Shown one piece after another: positions 1 to 6,174 of a stretch of 19,847 nt of DNA (positions are counted from its first letter, which is position 1; every line of letters starts with the position of its first letter). The position numbers and the translations under genes were made by a program. Location of the stretch: assembly GCA_020025475.1 (NCBI GenBank), contig JAHHSA010000029.1:1-19847 (forward strand), in the 5' to 3' direction. This DNA comes from Oscillibacter sp. (GTDB lineage: Bacteria > Bacillota > Clostridia > Oscillospirales > Oscillospiraceae). The notes below the pieces were generated by a model that had not been told where the DNA came from, made no database searches, and was given only the letters and a program-made list of their open reading frames with translations.

Positions 1-57
1 TTCAAGGTCACTCCCATGCTGACCCAGGCAATCCGCGAGGCCAAGGCTGCGAAGTGA
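1..57 (+). CDS. C-terminal end of an unidentified protein (partial)
   Basis: The first 18 codons read FKVTPMLTQAIREAKAAK and end at TGA (55-57). The gene starts outside the window. The hydrophilic, Ala/Lys-rich helical tail cannot be assigned to a family. Its place just before preT-preA makes a pyrimidine-catabolism role (for example a dihydropyrimidinase) conceivable, but that is only context. About 170 bases with their own promoter candidate separate it from preT, so it may be a separate transcript. Confidence 0.55.
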   Translation, partial: FKVTPMLTQAIREAKAAK

Positions 58-103
58 TCTGAAGGAGCATAGCATAATAATCGTCCATACCATACCTTCC
101 GCG

Positions 104-137
104 CCAACCGGGGCATGAAACAGTTTGCTCCGGTTGG
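104..137 (+). other. Inverted repeat between the upstream gene and preT
   Basis: CCAACCGG (104-111) is the exact reverse complement of CCGGTTGG (130-137), with an 18-base loop. No clean T-run follows. It could be a weak terminator for the upstream gene or an operator upstream of the preT promoter. Sequence symmetry is seen; function is not shown. Confidence 0.35.
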
Positions 138-167
138 GATTTGCGGATCGTATTTTCAAAAATTTGG

Positions 168-195
168 TTGTCAAAAATCTAACCCACTATACAAT
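168..195 (+). promoter_or_regulatory. Candidate sigma-A promoter for preT-preA
   Basis: TTGTCA (168-173), a 16-base spacer and TACAAT (190-195) lie about 30 bases before the preT TTG start. Both hexamers are one mismatch from consensus. It sits in an AT-rich segment, unlike the flanking coding DNA. Confidence 0.55.
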
Positions 196-225
196 TGGAC
201 CAATAAACGAAAGGAGTTGTACAAT

Positions 226-1482
226 TTGAGCAAAGTAGTTAAATCCACCTATCTTGCTGATGCAGTTGCCGGGTTTACTCCCCGTACAGCAATGGAGGAG
301 GCTGCTAGATGCCTTCTGTGCCATGATGCACCTTGCAGCAAGGCCTGCCCCGCAGGCACTGATCCGGCAAAGTTTATCCGCTCTATCCGCTTTAGAAATG
401 TGAAGGGCGCGGCTGAGACTATCCGCGAAAATAACATTCTGGGCGGCACCTGCGCGCACGTATGTCCCTACGGCAGACTGTGCGAGGAGGCTTGCAGCCG
501 CTGTGGCATTGATAAGCCTATTGAGATCGGAAGACTCCAGCGCTTTGCTGTGGAGCAGGAGAAGCTCTACGGTATGGAAACCTTGAAGGCTCCTGCTGAA
601 AAGAAAGCTGAGCAAGTTGCATGTATCGGTGCTGGTCCTGCTTCTCTGGCCTGTGCAGCCAAGCTGGCTGTCGAGGGCTATGAAGTCACCATTTACGAGG
701 CTGAGAGCAAGGCCGGTGGCGTGTTGACCTATGGCATCACTCCGTCCAGACTGCCTCAGGAGGTCGTAGACTACGATATTTCCATGGTGGAGAAGCTGGG
801 CGTGAAGTTTGTCTTCAATACCCGCGTGGGCAAGGATATCAAGATTGAGGATCTGCAGAAGGAATATGCTGCTGTGTTTGTGGGTGTGGGGCTTTGGAAG
901 GAAAGACTTCCTGAGATTCCGGGCGTTCAGTTGCGTGGCGTCATGGCCGCAGCGGACTTCCTGAAGCAGGCAAGAACCTCTGACGGCGCTTTCCAGCCAG
1001 GCAAGAAGGTCATTGTGGTGGGCGGCGGCAACGTTGCCATGGACTGTGCGGTGACTGCGAAGCTGCTGGGCGCAGAAACTGCTGTGTACTATCGCAGAAG
1101 CATTGAAGAGGCTCCTGCTGAGATGGAAGAGCTCCAGCATATCCTGTCTCTGGGCGTCTCGCTGTCTACCGGCTTTGCCCCTGCCGAGGTGGTGGGCTCC
1201 GAGAGAGTGGAGGGCGTCAAGTTCACCGGACGCGATGGCGCTTCCGAGGCCTATGTTGCCTGTGACACGGTGGTCTTCGCCATTGGCCAGGGCGCTGAGG
1301 ACATGCGCACTGTGGCACCCGTTGCTGTCAATGAAAAGGGCCTGATTGTTGTGGAAGGATCCAAGACCAGCGTGGACGGGATCTTCGCCGCCGGTGACAT
1401 TGCCCATGGCGGAAAGACGGTCGTGGAAGCTGTTGCAGCGGGTAAGGCTGCCGCACAGGACATCATGAGCTATTTGAATTGA
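226..1482 (+). CDS. preT: Dihydropyrimidine dehydrogenase (NAD-dependent) subunit PreT
   Basis: This is the flavoprotein subunit of the PreT/PreA enzyme, which reduces uracil and thymine to their 5,6-dihydro forms, or runs in reverse, with NAD(H). It belongs to the GltD-like family. Counting from the TTG start, the N-terminal domain has eight cysteines in two groups (29, 32, 37, 41 and 76, 80, 86, 90), expected for iron-sulfur binding. The FAD loop GAGPAS is at 135-140, the NAD loop VVGGGNV at about 264-270, and a C-terminal FAAGD motif contacts FAD. The reading frame is open back to an ATG at 115. The TTG at 226 is preferred because AAGGAG (211-216) sits 9 bases before it and the extra 37 residues look like non-coding DNA. 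That gives 418 aa, close to the E. coli protein. The preA start is 16 bases after the stop, so they form an operon. GltD-type paralogues are the alternative, but the preA neighbour settles it. Confidence 0.92.
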   Translation: MSKVVKSTYLADAVAGFTPRTAMEEAARCLLCHDAPCSKACPAGTDPAKFIRSIRFRNVKGAAETIRENNILGGTCAHVCPYGRLCEEACSRCGIDKPIEIGRLQRFAVEQEKLYGMETLKAPAEKKAEQVACIGAGPASLACAAKLAVEGYEVTIYEAESKAGGVLTYGITPSRLPQEVVDYDISMVEKLGVKFVFNTRVGKDIKIEDLQKEYAAVFVGVGLWKERLPEIPGVQLRGVMAAADFLKQARTSDGAFQPGKKVIVVGGGNVAMDCAVTAKLLGAETAVYYRRSIEEAPAEMEELQHILSLGVSLSTGFAPAEVVGSERVEGVKFTGRDGASEAYVACDTVVFAIGQGAEDMRTVAPVAVNEKGLIVVEGSKTSVDGIFAAGDIAHGGKTVVEAVAAGKAAAQDIMSYLN

Positions 1483-1498
1483 AGAAGGGGTGAGATCG

Positions 1499-2752
1499 AT
1501 GGCTGTTAAAAAAGATTTATCAATTGAGTATCTGGGCGTCAAATGTGAAAACCCGTTTTTCCTGTCCTCTTCTCCGGTAGGCAGTAACTATAACATGGTT
1601 GCCAAGGCCTTTGACACCGGTTGGGGTGGCGCCTTCTACAAGACTGTGGGTATTTTTATTCCCGATGAGTGCTCTCCGCGGTTTGATAATACCCGCAAGG
1701 AAGGGACTCCCTGGCTGGGCTTCAAGAATATGGAGCAAATCTCTGATAAGCCCCTGGAGAAGAACTTCGAGTACATGGAGCGGCTGAAGAAGGATTATCC
1801 GGACAAGGTGCTGGTGGCTTCCATCATGGGCTCCAATGAGGAGGAGTGGAAAAAGCTGGCTAAGTGGTGCGATGAGATCCATGTGGACCTGATCGAAGGT
1901 AACTTCTCCTGCCCGCAGATGACCTCCCATGAGATGGGCTCTGACGTTGGTACCAACCCGGAGCTGGTCCGCAAGTACAGCAAGGCCGTCACCAGCGTGA
2001 CGAAGATCCCCTTTATTGCCAAGATGACCCCCAATATCACGGACATGTGTACCTCTGCCGTGGCTGCTATTGAGGGCGGGTCCGCAGGTCTGTCTGCCAT
2101 CAATACGGTGAAGTCCATTACCAACATTGATGTGGAGAACATGACCGCAATGCCTGTTGTGGACGGCAAGTCCTCCATTTCCGGTTACTCCGGTGCAGCT
2201 GTCAAGCCCATCGGCCTGCGGTTTATCGCACAGATGGCACAGGACCCCAGGCTGAAGGGAGTCCCACTGTCGGGTATCGGCGGTATCGAAACCTGGAAGG
2301 ACGCTCTGGACTTCCTGCTGTTGGGCTGCCGTAATGTTCAGGTCACTACGGGCGTGATGCAGTATGGCTATCGCATCGTGGAGGATATGGCCAGCGGATT
2401 GATGCACTGGATGGATGAGCATGGTTTCGATCATTTGGACGACTTTATCGGTAAGGCTGTAGGTAACGTGATCCCTGCAGAGGAGCTGAACCGCAACTAT
2501 AAGATTCTGCCTCATTTCGATGAGAATAAGTGCGTGGGCTGCGGACGCTGCTATGTGTCTTGCTACGACGGCGGTCACCAGGCCATCGACTGGGACGCTG
2601 AGCACCGTAGACCCGTCCTGAATGACTCCTGCGTTGGCTGCCACCTGTGTCTGAATGTCTGCCCTGTGGCTGACTGCATCACTCCGGGCGAGGTGGTCTG
2701 GAAGGAAGGCCGCCCTCAGACTGAACTGAAGCTGAAGCATATTTACGAGTAA
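1499..2752 (+). CDS. preA: Dihydropyrimidine dehydrogenase (NAD-dependent) subunit PreA
   Basis: This is the catalytic FMN subunit partnering PreT in cytosolic pyrimidine reduction. It is a dihydroorotate-dehydrogenase-like barrel followed by a ferredoxin-like tail. In the 417-aa product, NFSCP places the likely catalytic cysteine at about 138, and GIGGI near 259-263 fits the FMN phosphate site. Two 4Fe-4S motifs follow: Cys 345, 348, 351, 355 and Cys 378, 381, 384, 388. The ATG at 1499 has AGAAGGGG 8 bases upstream. An in-frame GTG at 1490 overlaps that ribosome binding site and is less likely. Length and domain order match the bacterial PreA family. A strong terminator follows at 2783-2821, so preT-preA appears to be the end of the transcript. 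Confidence 0.94.
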   Translation: MAVKKDLSIEYLGVKCENPFFLSSSPVGSNYNMVAKAFDTGWGGAFYKTVGIFIPDECSPRFDNTRKEGTPWLGFKNMEQISDKPLEKNFEYMERLKKDYPDKVLVASIMGSNEEEWKKLAKWCDEIHVDLIEGNFSCPQMTSHEMGSDVGTNPELVRKYSKAVTSVTKIPFIAKMTPNITDMCTSAVAAIEGGSAGLSAINTVKSITNIDVENMTAMPVVDGKSSISGYSGAAVKPIGLRFIAQMAQDPRLKGVPLSGIGGIETWKDALDFLLLGCRNVQVTTGVMQYGYRIVEDMASGLMHWMDEHGFDHLDDFIGKAVGNVIPAEELNRNYKILPHFDENKCVGCGRCYVSCYDGGHQAIDWDAEHRRPVLNDSCVGCHLCLNVCPVADCITPGEVVWKEGRPQTELKLKHIYE

Positions 2753-2782
2753 GGCGAATGATCCGTATCTGATGCGTTTGAT

Positions 2783-2821
2783 GCTCCTCCCTGGAAATAT
2801 TCGGGGAGGAGCGCCTTTTTC
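2783..2821 (+). terminator. Rho-independent terminator of preT-preA
   Basis: GCTCCTCCC (2783-2791) pairs with GGGAGGAGC (2804-2812) around a 12-base loop. The stem is followed by GCC and TTTTT. Confidence 0.9.
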
Positions 2822-2927
2822 TGAAAAGAATTGTGGCAGAGCAAAGAGGTTGATAGGACGATGCGGTATCTTGCGGTGATCGGATATTCCGCTTGGGTAT
2901 CCGGGAAATCAAAGAAGAGGTGAAACC

Positions 2928-4274
2928 ATGGAGAGACTGAACAAAATGGAAACAAAACCGATGGTCCCCCTGATAGTATCCATGTCTGTTCCGCCGCTGA
3001 TTTCAATGTTCATGCAGTTTACCTACAACTTTGTAGACTGTATGTTTGTGTCTTGGCTGTCACAGGACGCCCTCACTGCGGTCTCTCTGGCGTTTCCGCT
3101 GACCACTTTGATGCTGGCAATGTCCATCTGGGTGGGGGTGGGCGTCAACGTACTGATCGCAAAGAGCTTGGGACAGAAAAACCAGGAGAAGGCCGACAGC
3201 GTGGTGAGCCATGGACTGATTCTGTCAGCTGTTTTTGGCGTTTTTCTCACGGTGGCGGTTGCGGTCATCCTCAAACCCTTTTTCCGTGCTTTTACCAAAG
3301 ACCCGGTGATCTATCGGCTGGCGATGGAGTATATGGGGGTGTGCATATTGATGCAGGTACCCAATATGGTCCATATCTGTATCCAGAAGATCATTCAAGG
3401 AACGGGCAATATGATTGCGCCAATGTGGTTTCAGCTTGCGGGTGTGGGGCTGAACTTTGTGCTGGACCCCATTCTGATTTTTGGATATTTTGGATTTCCG
3501 GCTCTGGGAATCCGAGGGGCGGCGGTTTCTACGGTGTGCGGCTATACACTCTCCATGCTCCTTGCATTTTATGTGCTGTTGTTCCAGAAACAGAAAGTCA
3601 AGGTCCAGACCCGGGGCTTCCGGCTGGATACGGGCATCCTGCGAGACATATTTGCCTCTGGATTTCCTTCATTCATTATGAACGCGCTGGGAGCGCTGAT
3701 GACATACTTCACAAACGCTTTCCTGGTGACGTATTCCATGACGGCAGTGGCGTTTTTTGGTGCCTATTTCAAGCTCCAGCAAGTGGTCATCATGACGCTC
3801 AATGGATTGGTTCAGGGCTGCGTGCCGGTGATGAGCTATAACTATGGCGCCAGGAATGAAAAGAGGCTGAAACAGTCCCTGAGCTGCGGCACGACCATCG
3901 GCGTGATCCTGACGGGAATCAGCATTGTACTGCTGTGGAGCTTCCCACGGCAGATCCTCACGATTTTTCAGGCCTCAGAAGAGATGATGTCCTTCGGCGT
4001 GGGCGCTTTAAAGATCATGTGTACCAGTTATGTATTTGCGGCTATTGCCACCATGATCGCCTCTTATATGCAGTCCATTGGGAAGGTAAAGCTGAGCGTA
4101 CTGATCAATCTGCTGCGCCAGCTGGGACTGCTGTTTCCCTTGATGTGGGCCTTGTCCTGCCGGATGGGCATGAGTGGGATCTGGTGCTCCTTTGTGCTGG
4201 CGGAGGGGCTGACGGTGGTTGTAAGCCTGGCGCTCTATGGGAAGTACCCGGTCTGCTTTGAAAGCGACAGATGA
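2928..4274 (+). CDS. MATE family multidrug/cation efflux transporter
   Basis: This 448-aa, highly hydrophobic protein has about twelve predicted membrane segments in two similar halves, the usual size and layout of the MATE family. These inner-membrane antiporters export cationic drugs or metabolites using Na+ or H+. The N-terminal MVPLIVSMSVPPLISMF and the internal stretches GTGNMIAPMW and QGCVPVMSYNYGARN are typical of bacterial MATE (NorM/DinF-like) members. The ATG at 2928 follows AGAGGTG (2916-2922); an in-frame ATG at 2946 is an alternative. It stands alone between the preA terminator and a gene-poor region, and I see no clear promoter in the 106 bases after the terminator. The substrate cannot be told from sequence. 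Confidence 0.9.
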   Translation: MERLNKMETKPMVPLIVSMSVPPLISMFMQFTYNFVDCMFVSWLSQDALTAVSLAFPLTTLMLAMSIWVGVGVNVLIAKSLGQKNQEKADSVVSHGLILSAVFGVFLTVAVAVILKPFFRAFTKDPVIYRLAMEYMGVCILMQVPNMVHICIQKIIQGTGNMIAPMWFQLAGVGLNFVLDPILIFGYFGFPALGIRGAAVSTVCGYTLSMLLAFYVLLFQKQKVKVQTRGFRLDTGILRDIFASGFPSFIMNALGALMTYFTNAFLVTYSMTAVAFFGAYFKLQQVVIMTLNGLVQGCVPVMSYNYGARNEKRLKQSLSCGTTIGVILTGISIVLLWSFPRQILTIFQASEEMMSFGVGALKIMCTSYVFAAIATMIASYMQSIGKVKLSVLINLLRQLGLLFPLMWALSCRMGMSGIWCSFVLAEGLTVVVSLALYGKYPVCFESDR

Positions 4275-4323
4275 GCGATTGCAACAACTGTCCTGGAATC
4301 AGATGGGAGAGACAAGAACTGCT

Positions 4324-4346
4324 GCCTTTTTGTGGAAAAGGCTTTT
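4324..4346 (+). terminator. Probable terminator of the MATE gene
   Basis: GCCTTTT (4324-4330), loop TGTGG and AAAAGGC (4336-4342) are followed by TTTT, about 50 bases after the MATE stop. The stem is short (7 bp) and AT-rich, so the call is moderate. Confidence 0.5.
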
Positions 4347-4594
4347 GCCAAGTGTTCCTGTTCGCAAAAGGGAGGAAAATGAGATAACATCAGTTGCTGG
4401 TGAGGACGTGTGCCTCGGCGAAAACACGTTCACCTTTCAAGTACCGCAGGCGGGGCGTCTCACCAAATCAAAGTAAAAGAAGACGGTACTGTCGCATAAC
4501 TCACCTTGGTACCCTGAGCGCGCCCCGCTCTGAGAGGAGTTTTCGTGAGAAAACAGATCGGTTGCTTTGACGATTCCAACACGCACGGTTATTG

Positions 4595-4607
4595 CGCGGT
4601 GCCACCT
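4595..4607 (-). promoter_or_regulatory. T-box-like antiterminator motif (possible remnant)
   Basis: On the minus strand the bases read AGGTGGCACCGCG, matching the conserved T-box core AGGGTGGNACCGCG except for one missing G. After a short gap comes CGTGCG, in the place where many T-boxes have CGTCC. In T-boxes the TGGN bases pair with the 3' end of uncharged tRNA. No clear Stem I with a specifier loop fits in the roughly 115 bases between it and the tRNA terminator, no terminator stem was found downstream, and no minus-strand gene follows. It is therefore a remnant or a chance match. Confidence 0.35.
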
Positions 4608-4720
4608 GATTTTGGAGACGGCGGCGGAATAGATATGCGACTGTGGTAAACCTGTGGTGAAACGAGAGAAAGAATAGATGGAACAGATAACAACAAAACA
4701 AACTAAATGCAAATAGAAAG

Positions 4721-4756
4721 AAAAACGACTGATTTCTTGCGAAATCAGTCGTTTTT
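4721..4756 (-). terminator. Terminator of the Met-Glu-Val tRNA operon
   Basis: A perfect 16-bp stem, AAAAACGACTGATTTC (4721-4736) with its complement (4741-4756), closes on a TTGC loop. It lies one base beyond the tRNA-Val 3' end. The U-run on either strand makes it potentially bidirectional. Confidence 0.93.
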
Positions 4757-4757
4757 A

Positions 4758-4834
4758 TGGTGGAGACTACTGGACTCGAACCAGTGGCCTCATGCGTGTG
4801 AAGCATGCGCTCTAACCAGCTGAGCTAAGCCTCC
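4758..4834 (-). tRNA. tRNA-Val(CAC)
   Basis: The minus strand folds as a full cloverleaf with acceptor GGAGGCT/AGTCTCC, D arm GCTC-GAGC, anticodon stem CATGC/GCATG with loop TTCACAC (anticodon CAC, reading GUG), and T arm ACTGG-TTCGAGT-CCAGT. The 3' CCA is encoded. It is the last gene of a three-tRNA operon. Confidence 0.95.
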
Positions 4835-4854
4835 ATGAGATATGAACTTTGGGA

Positions 4855-4887
4855 CCCATAAGACGCCGTGTCACGACGTCTTATGGG
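4855..4887. repeat. Perfect 11-bp inverted repeat in the Glu-Val tRNA spacer
   Basis: CCCATAAGACG (4855-4865) pairs exactly with CGTCTTATGGG (4877-4887) over an 11-base loop. It occupies most of the spacer between tRNA-Glu and tRNA-Val. There is no T-run after it in the direction of transcription, so it looks like a processing hairpin or palindromic repeat rather than a terminator. Confidence 0.8.
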
Positions 4888-4888
4888 A

Positions 4889-4963
4889 TGGTGACCCGTA
4901 CGGGATTCGAACCCATGTTACAGCCGTGAAAGGGCCGTGTCTTAACCACTTGACCAACGGGCC
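4889..4963 (-). tRNA. tRNA-Glu(UUC)
   Basis: The minus strand gives acceptor GGCCCGT/ACGGGTC, anticodon stem CGGCC/GGCTG with loop CTTTCAC (anticodon TTC, reading GAA/GAG), T loop TTCGAAT and an encoded CCA. Middle gene of the operon. Confidence 0.95.
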
Positions 4964-4971
4964 ATTTTGGA

Positions 4972-5003
4972 TTCCATGAAGCGTCATATGACGCTTCATG
5001 GAA
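4972..5003. repeat. Perfect 32-bp palindrome in the Met-Glu tRNA spacer
   Basis: The 16-base half TTCCATGAAGCGTCAT (4972-4987) is followed immediately by its exact reverse complement (4988-5003), with no spacer. It fills nearly the whole gap between tRNA-Met and tRNA-Glu and is flanked by ATTTTGG on both sides (4965-4969 region and 5004-5010). In RNA it would form a long hairpin between the two tRNAs. Confidence 0.85.
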
Positions 5004-5007
5004 ATTT

Positions 5008-5084
5008 TGGTAGCGGCACCTGGATTTGAACCGGGGACACTGCGGGTATGAACCGCATGCTCTAGCCAACTGAGCTATGCCGCC
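5008..5084 (-). tRNA. tRNA-Met(CAU), probably elongator
   Basis: The minus strand gives acceptor GGCGGCA with TGCCGCT, D arm GCTC-GAGC, anticodon stem TGCGG/CCGCA with loop TTCATAC (anticodon CAT), T loop TTCAAAT and an encoded CCA. The sequence resembles Firmicutes elongator tRNA-Met more than initiator tRNA; a lysidine-modified tRNA-Ile is a less likely alternative. First gene of the operon. Confidence 0.93.
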
Positions 5085-5095
5085 AAATTTTGTGC

Positions 5096-5112
5096 GTTGC
5101 ATTTATCGCAAC
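5096..5112 (-). other. Short hairpin in the tRNA operon leader
   Basis: GTTGC (5096-5100) and GCAAC (5108-5112) pair over a 7-base loop between the -10 box and the tRNA-Met 5' end. It may help 5' processing; that is inference. Confidence 0.4.
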
Positions 5113-5122
5113 AGCATGGTTT

Positions 5123-5151
5123 ACTATACCAGCCAAATCGAAGATTGTCAA
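5123..5151 (-). promoter_or_regulatory. Consensus promoter of the Met-Glu-Val tRNA operon
   Basis: On the minus strand TTGACA (5146-5151), a 17-base spacer and TATAGT (5123-5128) lie about 40 bases before tRNA-Met. The hexamers and spacing are near-perfect for sigma-A, as expected of a stable-RNA operon. Confidence 0.92.
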
Positions 5152-5185
5152 TAGAATCTTGAAAATTTTTTAAATTTTTTTGAAA

Positions 5186-5223
5186 GCCCCGGAGATGCAG
5201 AGCTTTTGCGGCATCTCCGGGGC
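5186..5223 (-). terminator. Hairpin terminating the fhs-focA transcript
   Basis: GCCCCGGAGATGC (5186-5198) pairs perfectly with its complement (5211-5223), a 13-bp stem. On the minus strand it is followed by TTTC and then an A/T-rich tract, so the U-run is poor, but the stem is very stable. It lies beyond focA and the fhs fragment, and before the tRNA promoter. Confidence 0.65.
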
Positions 5224-5246
5224 GGAGCGGCAACCAGTGGAGGGGC

Positions 5247-5339
5247 TTAGAACAGACCGATGTTTTCGTGTGCCTGATCTTCTTAGCAGCAGAGACCTTC
5301 AGGGTCCGGATGCTCATGGTGAAGATTAGGGGGACGGCG
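5247..5339 (-). pseudogene. Decayed fragment of a second fhs 3' end
   Basis: On the minus strand, starting right after the focA stop, one frame reads LIFTMSIRTLKVSA. This parallels FTITVRNLKVSA of the intact Fhs encoded just upstream. Further on, in a shifted frame, ENIGLF and TAA (5247-5267) parallel the end of Fhs, where the last residues run from ENGRI to GLF. At DNA level CAGAGACCTTCAGG and ATGGTGAAG are shared with the intact gene near 6297-6330, and TTCTAAG is shared at the stop. About 25 codons between the two matching blocks are missing and the frame is broken. It is a remnant of a second fhs copy or of a partial tandem duplication, not a working gene. Confidence 0.75.
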
Positions 5340-6170
5340 TCATCCCGGAAAGCGCGCTGAGGTGTGTCCGCGCCAGAGAAGCATTCCGATACCCACGCCA
5401 CCGATGATATTCCCCAGTGTGACAGGAACCAGATTACGGATGAGAAAATTACTCCAGGTCAGCCCGCTTAGATCCAGACCGGCTTGAGCGGCAAGCTCTG
5501 CATAGGCGGGAATCGTTTTGGCAAACAACCCTGCGGGAACATAGTACATATTGGCCACGCTGTGCTCAAAGCCGCAAAGAACAAACAGAGCTACAGGGAG
5601 GAATGCTCCCAGCACCTTGCCAGTGGTATCCTTGGCGGTCATAGCGCAGAGAACACCCAGACAGACCAGAACATTACAGGCAATGCCCAATATCAGCCCA
5701 TTTGGAAAAGTCAGGGCACACTTGCCCGCAGCCATCTTCATGGTAAACAGAGCCAGGCTCCCGGAGGATTGATTGAACTGCCCGGAATAGGCGCAGGCAG
5801 CAGCCACCAGAGAAGCTCCTATAAAGTTGCCCAGATAAACCAGTATCCAGTTGTTCAGCATCCCAGCCAGGGTAGCTTTTTTTTCAAGAACGGAAATGGC
5901 AATCAGACAGTTGCCGGTAAACAACTCAGCACCCATCAGAATTACAATGGCCAGACCAAATGGAAAGAGCAAACCGCAGATCAGCCGGGATGCTCCAACT
6001 GCTGCAGCAGAATGGGCGGCAGTATTGGTGGCAGCCCCTGCAAAAGCAATCAGGCTGCCGGCCAGAATCGCCAGCAAGAGCACGGAGAAGGCGGACTTAC
6101 TGCACTTCTTTTCACCAACATCCCCGTAGGCATCCACTACCTGTGCGGGGGAAAGAATCGAGGATTCCAT
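5340..6170 (-). CDS. focA: Formate/nitrite transporter family channel (FocA-like)
   Basis: This 276-aa membrane protein belongs to the FNT family, pentameric channels for formate, nitrite or hydrosulfide. About six membrane segments are visible. Key family motifs are GAELFTGN (80-87, with the gating threonine at about 85) and CGFEHSVANMYY (199-210), whose His203 is the conserved pore histidine. NLVPVTLGNIIGG near 246-258 is also typical. The ATG at 6170 is chosen because homology begins there; the open frame extends 32 codons further into fhs but reads as shadow. The start lies only 4 bases after the fhs stop and no ribosome binding site is visible, so translation is probably coupled to fhs. 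Pairing with formate-tetrahydrofolate ligase points to formate as substrate. The stop is followed directly by a broken fhs fragment. Confidence 0.92.
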   Translation of the reverse strand: MESSILSPAQVVDAYGDVGEKKCSKSAFSVLLLAILAGSLIAFAGAATNTAAHSAAAVGASRLICGLLFPFGLAIVILMGAELFTGNCLIAISVLEKKATLAGMLNNWILVYLGNFIGASLVAAACAYSGQFNQSSGSLALFTMKMAAGKCALTFPNGLILGIACNVLVCLGVLCAMTAKDTTGKVLGAFLPVALFVLCGFEHSVANMYYVPAGLFAKTIPAYAELAAQAGLDLSGLTWSNFLIRNLVPVTLGNIIGGVGIGMLLWRGHTSARFPG

Positions 6171-6174
6171 CTGC

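Larger units (their letters stand above)
4275..4720. other. Gene-poor stretch with several hairpins
   Basis: No open frame here shows a recognisable protein, a good start or good codon use. Besides the MATE terminator I see an imperfect hairpin (GGTG 4399-4402 and ACGTGT 4406-4411 with ACACGT 4424-4429 and CACC 4431-4434), GAGCG/CGCTC (4516-4530), GTTTTC-gtga-GAAAAC (4539-4554), and a T-box-like motif on the minus strand (4595-4607, listed separately). The density of hairpins suggests a decayed regulatory leader and gene, or an unrecognised RNA. Confidence 0.45.

Noticed and set aside
187..1542. A 451-codon minus-strand open frame opposite preT
   Set aside because: It is a shadow of preT. 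The translation looks random and no ribosome binding site is present.
4237..4476. A 79-codon plus-strand frame running out of the MATE gene
   Set aside because: No ribosome binding site, composition unlike the neighbours, and it crosses the likely MATE terminator.
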